A stretch of 64,000 bases of DNA from Piscinibacter defluvii (GTDB lineage Bacteria > Pseudomonadota > Gammaproteobacteria > Burkholderiales > Burkholderiaceae_C): contig NZ_RCHJ01000003.1 of NCBI RefSeq assembly GCF_004011805.1, forward strand, positions 186,001 to 250,000. The letters run 5' to 3'. The notes beneath the pieces are model-generated. The model had not been told where the DNA came from. It did not search any database and saw only the letters and a list, made by a program, of their open reading frames with translations. Made by a program: the position numbers and the translations under genes. This document shows, piece after piece, positions 1-9,796 of the stretch; within the stretch, counting starts at the first letter, position 1; each line of letters opens with the position of its first letter.

Positions 1-1238
1 CGCATCTGCACCCGGGGGTCGTCCACCGGTTCGCTCGTGCCGGCGCTGGCGACATGGAACTCGATCGAGGTCACCTGCAACTGCCACACCGCAGCGAATC
101 CGTCCTCGGCCAGGGCCGCGCGAGCCGAGGCCGGATCCGGCGCGCCGGTCTCGGCTTCATCCACCGCGACCAGCAGGATGCTGCTGCGGTCGTCTGTGCC
201 GCCCGCCTCGACGGGGGCGATGCGGGTGGCCAGCGACTCGAGCAGCATCCGCTGCGCGAACGTGCCCGTCTCGGTCGCGGGCAGGCCGGCACGCCGCACG
301 GCCTCCAGGCGCGCGCGCGCCGCGCGGGCCTGCGCGTCGGAGAGTTCCTGCACGGTCCCCCGCACGGCACCGGCCAGGCTGCCAGCCGCCTGGGTGACGA
401 GCGCCGCCAGGCCGAACGACAGGCCGGCCGGCGGCGACAAGGTGCCGATGCCTTCGCCCGCCCCGAGCAGTTCCTTGGCCACAGCACCCGTGCCCGCCAC
501 GGCCCCCTTGTCGGCCGAGCCCGGGGGTGGCGCCACGGTCACCCTCGGCACGGCGCGGGGCGTGAGCAGCGCGACGACCCGTGCCGCGTCCTGCGCCGGC
601 GTGTCCGGGCGCCAGCGCGAGGCGGCCGGCCGGACCCGCGCCCGCAGCTGCTGCGCCAGATCCTGCGCCAGCCCCGGGCTCGGCTGGTCGAGGAACTGGT
701 CCGCCAGCCATGGATCGGTGCGGAGCACTCGAAGGTAGTCTCGACGCTCTCCACCGTTGCGCCGCTTCAGCACCACGATGCCTCGGTCGAGCAGCGTGAC
801 CCGCTCGATCTCGTCCAGTCCGATGCGCTGCAGCACGCGGTAGCTGACGCTGAAGCTCCCTGAGCGCGCGATCACCAGCGCATCGCGGGTGAGCACGGCG
901 GTGCTGGTCTCCTCGCCGAAGAACATGCCGATCGTGCCGCGCCACATGTCCCCCGCCAGGTTCGGCTGCCACCAGCCGTCGTGCCGGGACCAGTGCACCG
1001 CGGCGACCCAGAGGAACTCGGACGGGGCCACGCCGAGCGTGCGCGACAGCTCGGCCGGCAGGCGCGGATCGTTCTTGATCGGCACGGACGAGCAAGCCGC
1101 GAGCCCCAGGCCTGCCAGCCCCAGAAGCAGGGGCAGGAGAACGCGCCGGCCCAGCCCGAGGGCATGGCCACCCCAACGGAAGATCGTACGGCTCGTGATC
1201 GCTGCTCCCTGAGACGGCGGGCTCGGGGATTCGAGCAT
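1..1238 (-). CDS. Lipoprotein of unknown function, C-terminus beyond window edge
   Basis: Read leftward, this frame is open from an ATG at 1238 to the window edge (412 full codons), so the C-terminus is missing. A hydrophobic stretch at about residues 33-48 ends in the lipobox LGLAAC with the acylatable Cys at 49, which predicts a lipid-anchored protein of the cell envelope. The segment before the hydrophobic core is unusually long (about 30 residues), but no in-frame ATG or GTG lies nearer the lipobox. The remainder looks soluble and Ala-rich, and I recognise no domain. It is transcribed away from parC, with 112 bases between the two start codons that must hold both promoters. The lipobox and long uninterrupted frame make the gene convincing; its function is unknown. 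Confidence 0.78.
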   Translation of the reverse strand, partial: MLESPSPPSQGAAITSRTIFRWGGHALGLGRRVLLPLLLGLAGLGLAACSSVPIKNDPRLPAELSRTLGVAPSEFLWVAAVHWSRHDGWWQPNLAGDMWRGTIGMFFGEETSTAVLTRDALVIARSGSFSVSYRVLQRIGLDEIERVTLLDRGIVVLKRRNGGERRDYLRVLRTDPWLADQFLDQPSPGLAQDLAQQLRARVRPAASRWRPDTPAQDAARVVALLTPRAVPRVTVAPPPGSADKGAVAGTGAVAKELLGAGEGIGTLSPPAGLSFGLAALVTQAAGSLAGAVRGTVQELSDAQARAARARLEAVRRAGLPATETGTFAQRMLLESLATRIAPVEAGGTDDRSSILLVAVDEAETGAPDPASARAALAEDGFAAVWQLQVTSIEFHVASAGTSEPVDDPRVQM

Positions 1239-1350
1239 GGCCCTGCGCCGGGCCGATTGCGATCGCTCAAGGCGGCCCGGCGCGTCGGTCGGCGCCGGGG
1301 CGCCTGCCCGCATGGGCCAGAATGGCAGGTTTCCCGTTTCACGCCGCGCC

Positions 1351-3660
1351 ATGAACGACCTGTTCGACCCGCCGCCCGCCGACCCGGCCGACGCCATCGC
1401 GCTCGCGCAGTACGCGGAGCAGGCCTACCTCGAGTACGCGCTGTCGGTCGTCAAGGGCCGCGCGCTGCCGGACGTCTGCGACGGGCAGAAGCCGGTGCAG
1501 CGCCGCATCCTCTACGCGATGGAGCGCATGGGCCTGGCCTTCACCACGGCCTCGGGCCCCAAGGCGGTGAAGAGCGCCCGCGTGGTCGGCGACGTGCTGG
1601 GCAAATACCACCCGCACGGCGACACCGCGGCCTACGACGCGATGGTGCGCATGGCGCAGGAGTTCAGCCAGCGCTATCCGCTCGTGGACGGCCAGGGCAA
1701 CTTCGGCAGCCGCGACGGCGACGGCGCCGCGGCGATGCGCTACACCGAGGCGCGCCTGGCGCCGATCGCGCGGCTGCTGCTGGACGAAATCGACGAAGGC
1801 ACGGTCGACTTCGTCCCCAACTACGACGGCTCCGAGCGCGAGCCGAAGCAACTGCCCGCGCGCCTGCCCTTCGTGCTGCTCAACGGCGCGAGCGGCATCG
1901 CCGTGGGTCTCGCCACCGAGGTGCCGAGCCACAACCTGCGCGAGGTGGCGGCGGCGGCCGTCGCGCTGATCCGCGACGACAAGCTCGGCGACGAGGCACT
2001 CGCCGCGCTGCTGCCCGGCCCGGACTTCCCCGGCGGCGGCCAGATCATCAGCAGCGCCGCCGAGATCCAGGCCGCGTATGCGACGGGCCGCGGCAGCCTG
2101 AAGGTGCGGGCGCGCTGGAAGATCGAGGACCTGGCCCGCGGACAGTGGCAGCTGGTCGTCACCGAACTGCCGCCGGGCACCAGCGCGCAGAAGGTGCTGG
2201 AGGAGATCGAGGAGCTGAGCAACCCGAAGGTCAAGCTCGGCAAGAAGTCGCTCTCCACCGAGCAGACGCAGCTGAAGGCGACGGTGCTCGCCGTGCTCGA
2301 TGCGGTGCGCGACGAATCGAGCAAGGACGCGCCGGTGCGCATCGTGTTCGAGCCCAAGACCCGCACCGTCGAGCAGCAGGAGCTGATCAACGTGCTGCTG
2401 GCACACACCAGCCTCGAGACCAGCGCGCCGGTCAACCTGACCATGGTCGGCGCCGACGGCCGGCCGACGCAGAAGGGCCTGCGCACCATTCTCGCCGAGT
2501 GGATCGCCTTCCGCATGACGACGGTGCAGCGCCGCACGCGCCACCGGCTCGACAAGGTGCTGGACCGCATCCACCTGCTCGAGGGCCGGCAGCTCGTGCT
2601 GCTGCACATCGACGAGGTGATCCGCATCATCCGCCAGTCCGACGAGCCCAAGGCCGCGCTGATCGAACGATTCAGGCTCAGCGACCGCCAGGCCGAGGAC
2701 ATCCTCGAGATCCGGCTGCGCCAGCTGGCGCGGCTCGAGGCGATCAAGATCGAGCAGGAGCTCAAGGAGCTGCGCGGCGAGCAGGCCAAGCTGGAGGACA
2801 TCCTCGGCAGCCCGGCCAGCCTGAAGCGCACGGTGATCAAGGAGATCGAGGCCGACGCGAAGCAGTACGGCGACGAGCGCCGCACCCTGATCCAGGAAGA
2901 CAAGCGCGCGGTGGCCGAGGTGAAGGTGGTGGACGAGCCGGTCACCGTGGTCGTCAGCCTCAAGGGCTGGGTGCGGGCGCTCAAGGGCCACGAGGTCGAC
3001 CCGGCGAGCCTGGGCTTCAAGGCGGGGGATGCGCTGTACGGCTGCTTCCCCTGCCGCAGCGTGGATGCGCTGCTGGTGTTCGGCAGCAACGGGCGGGTGT
3101 ACTCGACGGCGGTGGCCGGCCTGCCCGGCGGCCGGGGTGACGGCGCGCCGATCACGACCCTGATCGACCTCGAGAGCGGCACGCAGCCGGCGCACTACTT
3201 CGCCGGGTCGCCCGCGACCACCTTGCTGCTCGCGCACACCGGCGGCTTCGGCCTGCTGGCCCGTGCGGGCGACCTGCTGGCCAGGCAGCGCGGCGGTAAG
3301 AGCTTCCTGAGCCTGGAGGAGGGCGAGAAGCCGTTACCGCCGGCGGTGGCCGATGCGGCCTCGCAGGTGGCCTGCCTGTCGCTCGCCGGCCGCCTGCTGA
3401 CCTTCGGCCTGGACGAACTGAAGCTGCAGCCCAACGGCGGGCGCGGCCTCACGCTGATGGACCTGGACGCCAAAGACGCGCTGGTCAGCGTGGCCGTGTT
3501 CGCGCAGGGCCTGCAGGTGCTGGGCAAGGCCTTGCGTGGCGACAAGCCGCGCGAGGAGACGCTACGCGGCGCGGCACTCGCCGGTTACGCCGGCAAGCGG
3601 GCCCGCAAGGGCAAGGCCGTCGAGGGCATGAAGGCGATGCGCGTGATCGCCGCGGCCTGA
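1351..3660 (+). CDS. parC: DNA topoisomerase IV subunit A (ParC)
   Basis: 769-residue ParC, the breakage-reunion subunit that with ParE decatenates daughter chromosomes in the cytoplasm. The N-terminal winged-helix/tower region carries the family start [19 protein letters not shown] and the active-site motif MRYTE with catalytic Tyr131. The quinolone-resistance region around GKYHPHGD is wild-type in appearance. A C-terminal beta-pinwheel of about 250 residues follows a coiled-coil segment near 430-500. The length is close to E. coli ParC. The ATG at 1351 is chosen because the family begins a few residues before [18 protein letters not shown]; an upstream in-frame extension to 1237 has no family similarity. 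parE is not adjacent. It converges with the TPR-methyltransferase gene, only 29 bases apart, with no obvious terminator between. Confidence 0.97.
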   Translation: MNDLFDPPPADPADAIALAQYAEQAYLEYALSVVKGRALPDVCDGQKPVQRRILYAMERMGLAFTTASGPKAVKSARVVGDVLGKYHPHGDTAAYDAMVRMAQEFSQRYPLVDGQGNFGSRDGDGAAAMRYTEARLAPIARLLLDEIDEGTVDFVPNYDGSEREPKQLPARLPFVLLNGASGIAVGLATEVPSHNLREVAAAAVALIRDDKLGDEALAALLPGPDFPGGGQIISSAAEIQAAYATGRGSLKVRARWKIEDLARGQWQLVVTELPPGTSAQKVLEEIEELSNPKVKLGKKSLSTEQTQLKATVLAVLDAVRDESSKDAPVRIVFEPKTRTVEQQELINVLLAHTSLETSAPVNLTMVGADGRPTQKGLRTILAEWIAFRMTTVQRRTRHRLDKVLDRIHLLEGRQLVLLHIDEVIRIIRQSDEPKAALIERFRLSDRQAEDILEIRLRQLARLEAIKIEQELKELRGEQAKLEDILGSPASLKRTVIKEIEADAKQYGDERRTLIQEDKRAVAEVKVVDEPVTVVVSLKGWVRALKGHEVDPASLGFKAGDALYGCFPCRSVDALLVFGSNGRVYSTAVAGLPGGRGDGAPITTLIDLESGTQPAHYFAGSPATTLLLAHTGGFGLLARAGDLLARQRGGKSFLSLEEGEKPLPPAVADAASQVACLSLAGRLLTFGLDELKLQPNGGRGLTLMDLDAKDALVSVAVFAQGLQVLGKALRGDKPREETLRGAALAGYAGKRARKGKAVEGMKAMRVIAAA

Positions 3661-3689
3661 CGCAGGCCCGGTGCCAGTGCGCGGCCGGC

Positions 3690-4880
3690 TCAGCGCCGGC
3701 GCAGCGCGACCAGCAGGCCCTCGACCGGCCGTTCGTCGTCCTGGCGCAGCACGGCGTCGGTGATCGACAGCTGCTCGAAGCCGTGTTCGGCGGCGAGCCG
3801 CTCGAGGTAGCCGCGCGAGTGGGCGTAGCGCCGGGTCAGGCGCAGCAGGATCTCCTCGCTGTCCGAGCGCTCGACCGAGAAGGCGAAGATGCCGCCGGGC
3901 TTCAGCGCCGCCTGCACCGCCGCGAACAGGGGTGCCAGGTCGCCGAGGTAGATCAGCACGTCGCAGCTCAGCGCCGCATCGAAGCGTTCGCCGCAGCCAC
4001 GCAGCCAGGCCACCAGCTCGGCCTCGTCCAGCTGGTCGTAGTGGCCGGTGGCGCGGGCGCGCTCCAGCATGCCGCCGGACAGGTCGACGCCGACCAGCCG
4101 GCCCGCCAGCGGGCGCAGCAGCGGACCGCACAGGCCCGTACCGCAACCGAGGTCGGCGATGTCGGCCGGCCGCACCGTCAGTGCCGCCTGCAGCACCTCG
4201 ACGAGCAGCGCCGGCGTGCGGTAGCCGAGCACTTCGACCAGGTGCTTGTCGAACTTGGCGGCGTACTGGTCGAACAGGCCGCGCACATAGTCGACCGGGG
4301 CCTGGTCCGGCAGGCCGCCGGCGCCCAGCGACGCGAGCACGAAGTTCAGCGTCTCCACGTCCTTGCCGCCGGCCAGCGCCGCCCGGAAGCAGTCGATGGC
4401 CTCCTCGCGGCGGCCCAGCGCGATCATCAGCTCGCCCCGGTCGACCAGCGCCTCGGCCGAGCCGGGCACCAGCTCGAGCACGCGGTCGATGTCGCGCAGT
4501 GCCTCGTCGAGCCGCTGCAGCTTGCGCAGCGCGTTGCCGCGGTTGCGCAGCGCCTTCGGGTTGTCCGGCTTGAGCTGCAGCGAACGTTCGAAGCAGACCA
4601 GCGCCTGGCTGTGGCGCTGCAGCTGGGCCAGCGCATTGCCGAGATTGTTGTGGGCGGTGGCGTTGCCGGGCGCGCTCTCGACCGCGCGGCTCAGCAGTTC
4701 GATGGCCTGCTCGTGGTGCCCGCGCTGGCCCTCGACCGCGCCCAGCAGCTGCAGCGCATCGGCCTGGTCGGGCACGGCCTGCAGGATCTTGCGGTAGATC
4801 GCCGCGGCGTCGTCGAGCCGGCCGGCGCGGTGCAGGTGCAGCGCCCGGTCCATGTCGGCGCGCAGCTGGCGTCCGCGCAT
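3690..4880 (-). CDS. TPR-repeat SAM-dependent methyltransferase
   Basis: 396-residue fusion of tetratricopeptide repeats and a class I methyltransferase. Residues about 5-190 hold consecutive TPR units with the usual A-x-x-x-L-x-x-L spacing, suited to binding a partner protein or peptide. Methyltransferase motif I, DLGCGTG, lies at 243-249, followed by the acidic strand-2 residue in VGVDLSGGML, so it should bind S-adenosylmethionine. Such TPR-methyltransferases are widespread in proteobacteria with no assigned substrate. It is last in a leftward group with the Rid-family gene and dsbB (17 bases after dsbB), so co-transcription is likely. A second in-frame ATG at 4853 is an alternative start. 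The same frame stays open far upstream, but that part is antisense to comEC and not coding. Confidence 0.88.
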   Translation of the reverse strand: MRGRQLRADMDRALHLHRAGRLDDAAAIYRKILQAVPDQADALQLLGAVEGQRGHHEQAIELLSRAVESAPGNATAHNNLGNALAQLQRHSQALVCFERSLQLKPDNPKALRNRGNALRKLQRLDEALRDIDRVLELVPGSAEALVDRGELMIALGRREEAIDCFRAALAGGKDVETLNFVLASLGAGGLPDQAPVDYVRGLFDQYAAKFDKHLVEVLGYRTPALLVEVLQAALTVRPADIADLGCGTGLCGPLLRPLAGRLVGVDLSGGMLERARATGHYDQLDEAELVAWLRGCGERFDAALSCDVLIYLGDLAPLFAAVQAALKPGGIFAFSVERSDSEEILLRLTRRYAHSRGYLERLAAEHGFEQLSITDAVLRQDDERPVEGLLVALRRR

Positions 4881-4897
4881 CCCGGCCTCACAGCATG

Positions 4898-5368
4898 TCA
4901 GCGCGGGGCACCCCGCACGAGCACCACCGCGCCGGCGGCCAGCAGCACGAACAGCGCCAGGCTCCAGAACTCGAACGGCACGCCGAACAGGTCGACCGCC
5001 GCGTCGGCGCAACTGCCGCGCACCTCGAACACCGCCGGCAGCAGGCTGTCCAGGCGCAGGCCGCGGATCAGCCGGTCGGCAAAGGTCAGGTCGCAGGAGG
5101 TGGACTTCGCGGCGACGAAGTGCTGGTACAGCGCCGCCGCCGCACCGGCCAGCGCGAGCGGCACGATCAGCAGGCCGAGCAGCCGCCGCAGCAGGCCCCC
5201 GCCCAGCGCGGCGAGCAGCGCGACCAGGCCGACCAGCAGGAACACGATGCGCTGCAGGATGCACCAGGGGCAGGGCTGCATGCCGAAGCCATGCTGCGCC
5301 ACCAGCGCAGCGACCACCGAGGCGAAGCTGGCGGCGGCGATGAGCCACGCCGCGGCGCGCGGCGACAT
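4898..5368 (-). CDS. dsbB: Disulfide bond formation protein DsbB
   Basis: 156-residue inner-membrane protein that reoxidises periplasmic DsbA and passes the electrons to quinone. Four hydrophobic segments are visible. The first cysteine pair, CPWC at residues 33-36, and the second pair, Cys92 and Cys120 in the second periplasmic loop, are all present, so it should be redox-active. The quinone-proximal Arg of the family follows the first pair (CPWCILQR). Its ATG directly abuts the stop codon of the upstream Rid-family gene with no spacer, so translation is probably coupled. The length is slightly below the E. coli protein (176). The dsbA partner is not in the window. Confidence 0.95.
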   Translation of the reverse strand: MSPRAAAWLIAAASFASVVAALVAQHGFGMQPCPWCILQRIVFLLVGLVALLAALGGGLLRRLLGLLIVPLALAGAAAALYQHFVAAKSTSCDLTFADRLIRGLRLDSLLPAVFEVRGSCADAAVDLFGVPFEFWSLALFVLLAAGAVVLVRGAPR

Positions 5369-5833
5369 TCAGGCGACCTGCGCGATCAGCTCGATCTCGA
5401 CGCAGGCCCCCAGCGGGATCTGCGCCACGCCGAAGGCGCTGCGGGCATGCGCTCCCTTGTCGCCGAACACCGCGCCGAGCAGCTCGGAGCAGCCGTTGGT
5501 GACGAGGTGCTGCTCGGTGAAGGCCGGCGTGCTGTTGACCAGGCTCATCACCTTGACGATGCGCTCCACCTTGTCCAGGTCGCCCACTGCGGCGTGCAAG
5601 GTGCCCAGCAGGTCGATCGCGACGGCGCGTGCGGCCTCCCGGCCGGTGGCCGTGTCGGTGTCGCGGCCGAGCTGGCCGACCCAGGGCTTGCCGTCGCGCT
5701 TGGCGATGTGGCCGGACAGGAAGACCAGGTTGCCGCTGCGCACGAAGGGCACGTAGGCCGCGGCCGGCACGGCCACCGGCGGCAGCGTGATGCCGAGTTC
5801 GCGGAGGCGCTCGTAGACGGAGGGGGAGCTCAT
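5369..5833 (-). CDS. Rid-family (YjgF/YER057c/UK114) protein, RidA-like
   Basis: 154-residue Rid-fold protein, a trimeric cytosolic family that hydrolyses reactive enamine/imine intermediates made by PLP enzymes. The signatures SGHIAKRDG, an Arg within HARSAFGVAQIPLG at the position of the RidA catalytic Arg, and the terminal VEIELIAQV are present. It is longer than archetypal RidA (about 128) by an N-terminal extension of the kind seen in the subgroup that begins with YERLRELG-type segments, so the deaminase activity is probable but the exact subgroup is not certain. It is first in a leftward group with dsbB and the TPR-methyltransferase and is divergent from comEC, with a 46-base gap between the proposed starts. 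Confidence 0.88.
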   Translation of the reverse strand: MSSPSVYERLRELGITLPPVAVPAAAYVPFVRSGNLVFLSGHIAKRDGKPWVGQLGRDTDTATGREAARAVAIDLLGTLHAAVGDLDKVERIVKVMSLVNSTPAFTEQHLVTNGCSELLGAVFGDKGAHARSAFGVAQIPLGACVEIELIAQVA

Positions 5834-5879
5834 GGTGCGAGGGGGGTTCTCGAGGGAGCCGCGATCCTACACTGCACCC

Positions 5880-8285
5880 ATGGGAGGAGGCGTGCCGTCG
5901 CTTGCGGCCTGGCTCGCGGCGATGCTCGCCTGGCTGGCCGGCGTGGCGCTGCAACTGCAGCAGCGCGAGCTCGGGCCGCCCGCGCTGGCCGTCGGCGCCG
6001 CGGGCGCGGGGCTGGTGCTGCTGCTGGCCGGCGTGCGCGGGCGGCGCCTGCAGTGGCTGGCGCTGGCGGGCCTGCTGCTGCTGGGCTTCGGCAGCACCGC
6101 CGGGCGGGCCGGCCTGCGCCTGGCCGAGGCGCTCGACCCGGCGCTCGAAGGGCGCGACCTGCAGCTCACCGGGGTGGTGGCCGCGCTGCCCCAGCGGGCG
6201 GCCGACGGGGTGCGCTTCCGCTTCGCCGTGGAGGAGGCGCGCGACGGCGCGGCCCGGGTGCCGGTGCCGCGCCTGGTCGCGCTCGGCTGGTACCAGGGCG
6301 CCCACCCGGACGCGGCCCGGCAGCCGCCGCAAGATGCGCTGCGCGCCGGCGAGCGCTGGCGCTTCGTGGTGCGCCTGCGCCAGCCGCACGGCAACCTGAA
6401 TCCGCAGGGTTTCGACGTCGAGCTCGCGCTGTTCGAGCAGGGCGTGCGCGCGGTCGGCTACGTGCGCGACGACCCGCCGCAGCGCCTGGCCGAGGCGGCC
6501 GGCCACCCGGTCGAGCGGCTGCGCCAGCGTCTGCGTGATGCCGTCTTCGCGCAGGTGGGCGATGCGCGCGCGGCCGGCGTGCTGGCCGCGCTGACCGTGG
6601 GCGACCAGGGGGCGATCGCACGCGAGGACTGGGAGCTGTTCCGTGCCACCGGCCTCGGTCACCTGATGTCGATCAGCGGGCTGCACGTCACCATGTTCGC
6701 GTGGCTGGCCGGGGGGCTGATCGGCGCGTTGTGGCGGCGCAGCGCACGCGCCGTGCATGCCGTGCCGGCACCGCAGGCGGCGCGCTGGGGCGGGCTGGCG
6801 GCGGCCGCGGCCTACGCGGTGCTCGCCGGCTGGGGCGTGCCGGCGCAGCGCACCGTGCTGATGCTGGCCAGCGCCGTGCTGCTGCGCTCCCTGGGCCGCC
6901 GCTGGCCCTGGCCGCTGGTGTTGCTGGCGGCGGCGACCGTGGTGACGCTGGCCGACCCCTGGGCGCTGCTGCAGGCGGGCTTCTGGCTGTCGTTCGCGGC
7001 GGTCGGCCTGCTGATGGCCTCCGAGCCGGCGCAGGCTGCCGCAGCGCCGGCGGCCGGGCAGCCCTGGACCAGTCGCGCACGGGCGCTGCTGAGCGGCGCG
7101 GGGCGCACCCAGCTGGTCGCGAGCGTCGGCCTCGCACCGCTGACCCTGCTGTTCTTCCAGCAGGTGTCGGTGGTCGGTTTCCTGGCCAACCTGGTGGCCA
7201 TTCCGCTGATCACGCTGGTGGTGACGCCGCTGGCGCTGGCCGGGGCCCTGCTGCCGTGGCTGTGGGGCATGGCGGCGGCGCTGTTGCAGGGGTTGACGCT
7301 GGTGCTCGACGGCTTGGCGTCCTGGCCCTGGGCGGTGTGGACGGTGCCGGCCGCCGCGCCCTGGGCGCAGGGCGCGGCGCTGCTGGCCGGCGCGCTGCTG
7401 GTGATGCCGCTGCCCTGGCGACTGCGGGCGCTCGCGTTGCCGCTGGCGCTGCCGATGCTGCTCGGCATGCCGGCCCGGCCCGAGCCGGGGCGTTTCGAGT
7501 TGCTGGCGGCGGATGTCGGGCAGGGCAGCGCGGTGCTGGTGCGCACCGCGCGGCACCTGCTGGTGTACGACGCCGGGCCGCTGTACGGGCGCGACAGCGA
7601 CGCCGGCGAGCGCGTGTTGCTGCCGCTGCTGCGCGCGCGCGGCGAGCCGCGCATCGACACGCTGGTGCTGAGCCACCGCGACAGCGATCATGTCGGCGGC
7701 GCGCGCGCCCTGCTGAGCGCGCTGCCGGTGGGCGAACTGCTCAGCTCGCTGGAAGACGGCCACCCGCTGCGCGCGCTGGCCGCGCGAGAGCGCCCCTGCC
7801 TGGCCGGGCAGGCGTGGACCTGGGACGGCGTGCGCTTCGAGCTTCTGCACCCGCGGCCCGCCGAGCTGGCGCTGGCCGCCAGGCCGAACGCCGCCTCCTG
7901 CGTGCTGCGCATCGTCGACGCCGCCGGGCGCAGCGCGCTGCTGACCGGCGACATCGAGCGCGAGCAGGAGCTGGCGCTGGTCGAGCGCGTCGGCGCGACG
8001 CTGAAGAGCGAGCTGCTGCTCGCCCCGCACCACGGCAGCCGGAGTTCCTCGTCCGAGGAGTTCCTGGCCCGGGTGCAGCCGCAGGTGGTGGTCGTGCAGG
8101 CCGGCTACCGCAACCGATTCGGCCACCCGGCGCCGGAGGTGCTGGCGCGCTACCGGGGTGCCGGTGCCACGGTGGTGGCCAGCCCGTCCTGCGGGGCCTG
8201 GCAGTGGCGGGCCGAGGGCGCGCACTGCGAGCGTGACGCGGCCCGCCGCTACTGGCACCATCGGGCTGCCGACGTCCCGGAGTGA
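5880..8285 (+). CDS. comEC: DNA internalisation protein ComEC/Rec2
   Basis: About 801-residue integral membrane protein forming the channel that imports single-stranded DNA during natural transformation. Domain order is the family one: N-terminal membrane segments with an OB-fold-like DUF4131 region, a central competence domain of many membrane helices starting near GLGHLMSISGLHVT, and a C-terminal metallo-beta-lactamase-like domain with the metal motif HRDSDHVGG and the later APHHGSRSS. All metal-ligand motifs look intact. ATG 5880 is chosen because it clears the divergent Rid gene; an in-frame GTG at 5892 and ATG at 5922 are alternatives, and an extension to 5832 would overlap the neighbouring start. 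Only the comEC part of the competence apparatus lies in this window. Confidence 0.93.
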   Translation: MGGGVPSLAAWLAAMLAWLAGVALQLQQRELGPPALAVGAAGAGLVLLLAGVRGRRLQWLALAGLLLLGFGSTAGRAGLRLAEALDPALEGRDLQLTGVVAALPQRAADGVRFRFAVEEARDGAARVPVPRLVALGWYQGAHPDAARQPPQDALRAGERWRFVVRLRQPHGNLNPQGFDVELALFEQGVRAVGYVRDDPPQRLAEAAGHPVERLRQRLRDAVFAQVGDARAAGVLAALTVGDQGAIAREDWELFRATGLGHLMSISGLHVTMFAWLAGGLIGALWRRSARAVHAVPAPQAARWGGLAAAAAYAVLAGWGVPAQRTVLMLASAVLLRSLGRRWPWPLVLLAAATVVTLADPWALLQAGFWLSFAAVGLLMASEPAQAAAAPAAGQPWTSRARALLSGAGRTQLVASVGLAPLTLLFFQQVSVVGFLANLVAIPLITLVVTPLALAGALLPWLWGMAAALLQGLTLVLDGLASWPWAVWTVPAAAPWAQGAALLAGALLVMPLPWRLRALALPLALPMLLGMPARPEPGRFELLAADVGQGSAVLVRTARHLLVYDAGPLYGRDSDAGERVLLPLLRARGEPRIDTLVLSHRDSDHVGGARALLSALPVGELLSSLEDGHPLRALAARERPCLAGQAWTWDGVRFELLHPRPAELALAARPNAASCVLRIVDAAGRSALLTGDIEREQELALVERVGATLKSELLLAPHHGSRSSSSEEFLARVQPQVVVVQAGYRNRFGHPAPEVLARYRGAGATVVASPSCGAWQWRAEGAHCERDAARRYWHHRAADVPE

Positions 8286-8348
8286 TCGCAGCGCCAGGGT
8301 GTCGTGGCCTGCTTTTTGCTACCCCGCCTCGTCGAGGAGACGCGACTG

Positions 8349-9785
8349 ATGAGACCGAGTTTCGACGAGATGCATGCCACCAGCGCCGTGGTGCGCGAGC
8401 ATTACCGCGGCTACGACCGCTGGCTGGCGCAGCAGCCGCGCGACGTGATGAAGTCGCGCCGCGAAGAGGCGGAGATGATCTTCCGCCGCGTCGGCATCAC
8501 CTTCGCGGTCTACGGCGCCAAGGACGAGGACGGCTCCGGCACCGAGCGCCTGATCCCGTTCGACCTGATCCCGCGCGTGATCCCGGCGCACGAGTGGGTC
8601 GAGATGGAGAAGGGCCTCGCGCAGCGCGTGACGGCGCTGAACCGCTTCATCCACGACGTCTACCACGACCAGGAGATCATCCGCGCCGGGCTGGTGCCGG
8701 CCGACCAGATCTTCAAGAACGCCCAGTTCCGCCCCGAGATGATGGGCGTGGACGTGCCCGGCGGCGTCTACTCGCACATCTCGGGCATCGACATCGTGCG
8801 CGCCGCCAACGCCGACGGCAGCGGCAGCTACTACGTGCTGGAGGACAACCTGCGCGTACCCAGCGGCGTGAGCTACATGCTCGAGAACCGCAAGATGATG
8901 ATGCGGCTGTTCCCCGAGCTGTTCAGCCAGCACCGCGTCGAGCCGGTGGCGCATTACCCCGACATGCTGCTCGAGACGCTGCGCGCGGTGGCGCCGGCGG
9001 CGGTCAACGAGCCGACGGTCGTGGTGCTGACCCCGGGCATGTACAACAGCGCCTACTTCGAGCATGCCTTCCTCGCGCAGCAGATGGGCGTCGAGCTGGT
9101 CGAGGGCCAGGACCTGTTCGTCAAGGACAACTTCGTCTACATGCGCACCACGCAGGGCCCCAAGCGCGTGGACGTGATCTACCGCCGCGTCGACGACGAC
9201 TTCCTCGACCCGCTCGCCTTCCGGCCCGATTCGACGCTCGGCTGCGCCGGGCTGCTGTCGGTCTACCGCGCCGGCAACGTGGCGCTGTGCAATGCCATCG
9301 GCACCGGCGTCGCGGACGACAAGTCGATCTACCCCTACGTGCCGAAGATGGTCGAGTTCTACCTCGGCGAGAAGCCGATCCTGAACAACGTGCCCACCTA
9401 CCTGTGCCGCGAGGCCGACGACCTCAAGTACGTGCTGGATCATCTGGGCGAGCTGGTCGTCAAGGAGGTGCACGGCGCGGGCGGCTACGGCATGCTGGTC
9501 GGCCCGGCGGCCACCAAGGCCGAGATCGCCGACTTCCGCAAGGCGCTGGAGGCCAACCCGGCCGGCTACATCGCGCAGCCCACGCTCAGCCTGTCGACCT
9601 GCCCGACCTTCGTCGAGAGCGGCATCGCGCCGCGCCACATCGACCTGCGGCCCTTCGTGCTGTCGGGCAAGGAGGTGCAGATGGTGCCCGGCGGGCTGAC
9701 GCGCGTGGCGCTGAAGGAGGGCTCGCTGGTCGTGAACTCGTCGCAGGGCGGGGGCACGAAGGACACCTGGGTGCTGGAAGCCTGA
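8349..9785 (+). CDS. Circularly permuted ATP-grasp protein (COG2308 type), stand-alone
   Basis: 478-residue member of the circularly permuted type-2 ATP-grasp family (former DUF404/DUF407). By comparative genomics the family is proposed to ligate amines to carboxylates in peptide or protein modification; no substrate is proven. Visible signatures are LTPGMYNSAYFEHAFLA, the Gly-rich nucleotide loop GAGGYGM, PGGLTRVA and the terminal GGGTKDTWVL, so the ATP site looks complete. The start is the ATG at 8349, preceded by a GAGGAG ribosome-binding site; an in-frame ATG at 8304 lacks one. It is followed 11 bases later by an alpha-E gene and then a transglutaminase gene, the arrangement typical of Anbu-linked operons. 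Compare the fused paralogue at 15097, which lacks the Gly-rich loop. Confidence 0.92.
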   Translation: MRPSFDEMHATSAVVREHYRGYDRWLAQQPRDVMKSRREEAEMIFRRVGITFAVYGAKDEDGSGTERLIPFDLIPRVIPAHEWVEMEKGLAQRVTALNRFIHDVYHDQEIIRAGLVPADQIFKNAQFRPEMMGVDVPGGVYSHISGIDIVRAANADGSGSYYVLEDNLRVPSGVSYMLENRKMMMRLFPELFSQHRVEPVAHYPDMLLETLRAVAPAAVNEPTVVVLTPGMYNSAYFEHAFLAQQMGVELVEGQDLFVKDNFVYMRTTQGPKRVDVIYRRVDDDFLDPLAFRPDSTLGCAGLLSVYRAGNVALCNAIGTGVADDKSIYPYVPKMVEFYLGEKPILNNVPTYLCREADDLKYVLDHLGELVVKEVHGAGGYGMLVGPAATKAEIADFRKALEANPAGYIAQPTLSLSTCPTFVESGIAPRHIDLRPFVLSGKEVQMVPGGLTRVALKEGSLVVNSSQGGGTKDTWVLEA

Positions 9786-9796
9786 AGGAGACGACC

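Noticed and set aside
1-1238. Several plus-strand and other minus-strand frames over the lipoprotein gene
   Set aside because: They start and stop at random and are Arg/Pro-rich shadows; only the minus-strand frame with the lipobox stays open to the edge.
4881-8261. Upstream extension of the TPR-methyltransferase frame
   Set aside because: It runs antisense to comEC and across dsbB and the Rid gene, and it lacks TPR or methyltransferase patterns before 4880.
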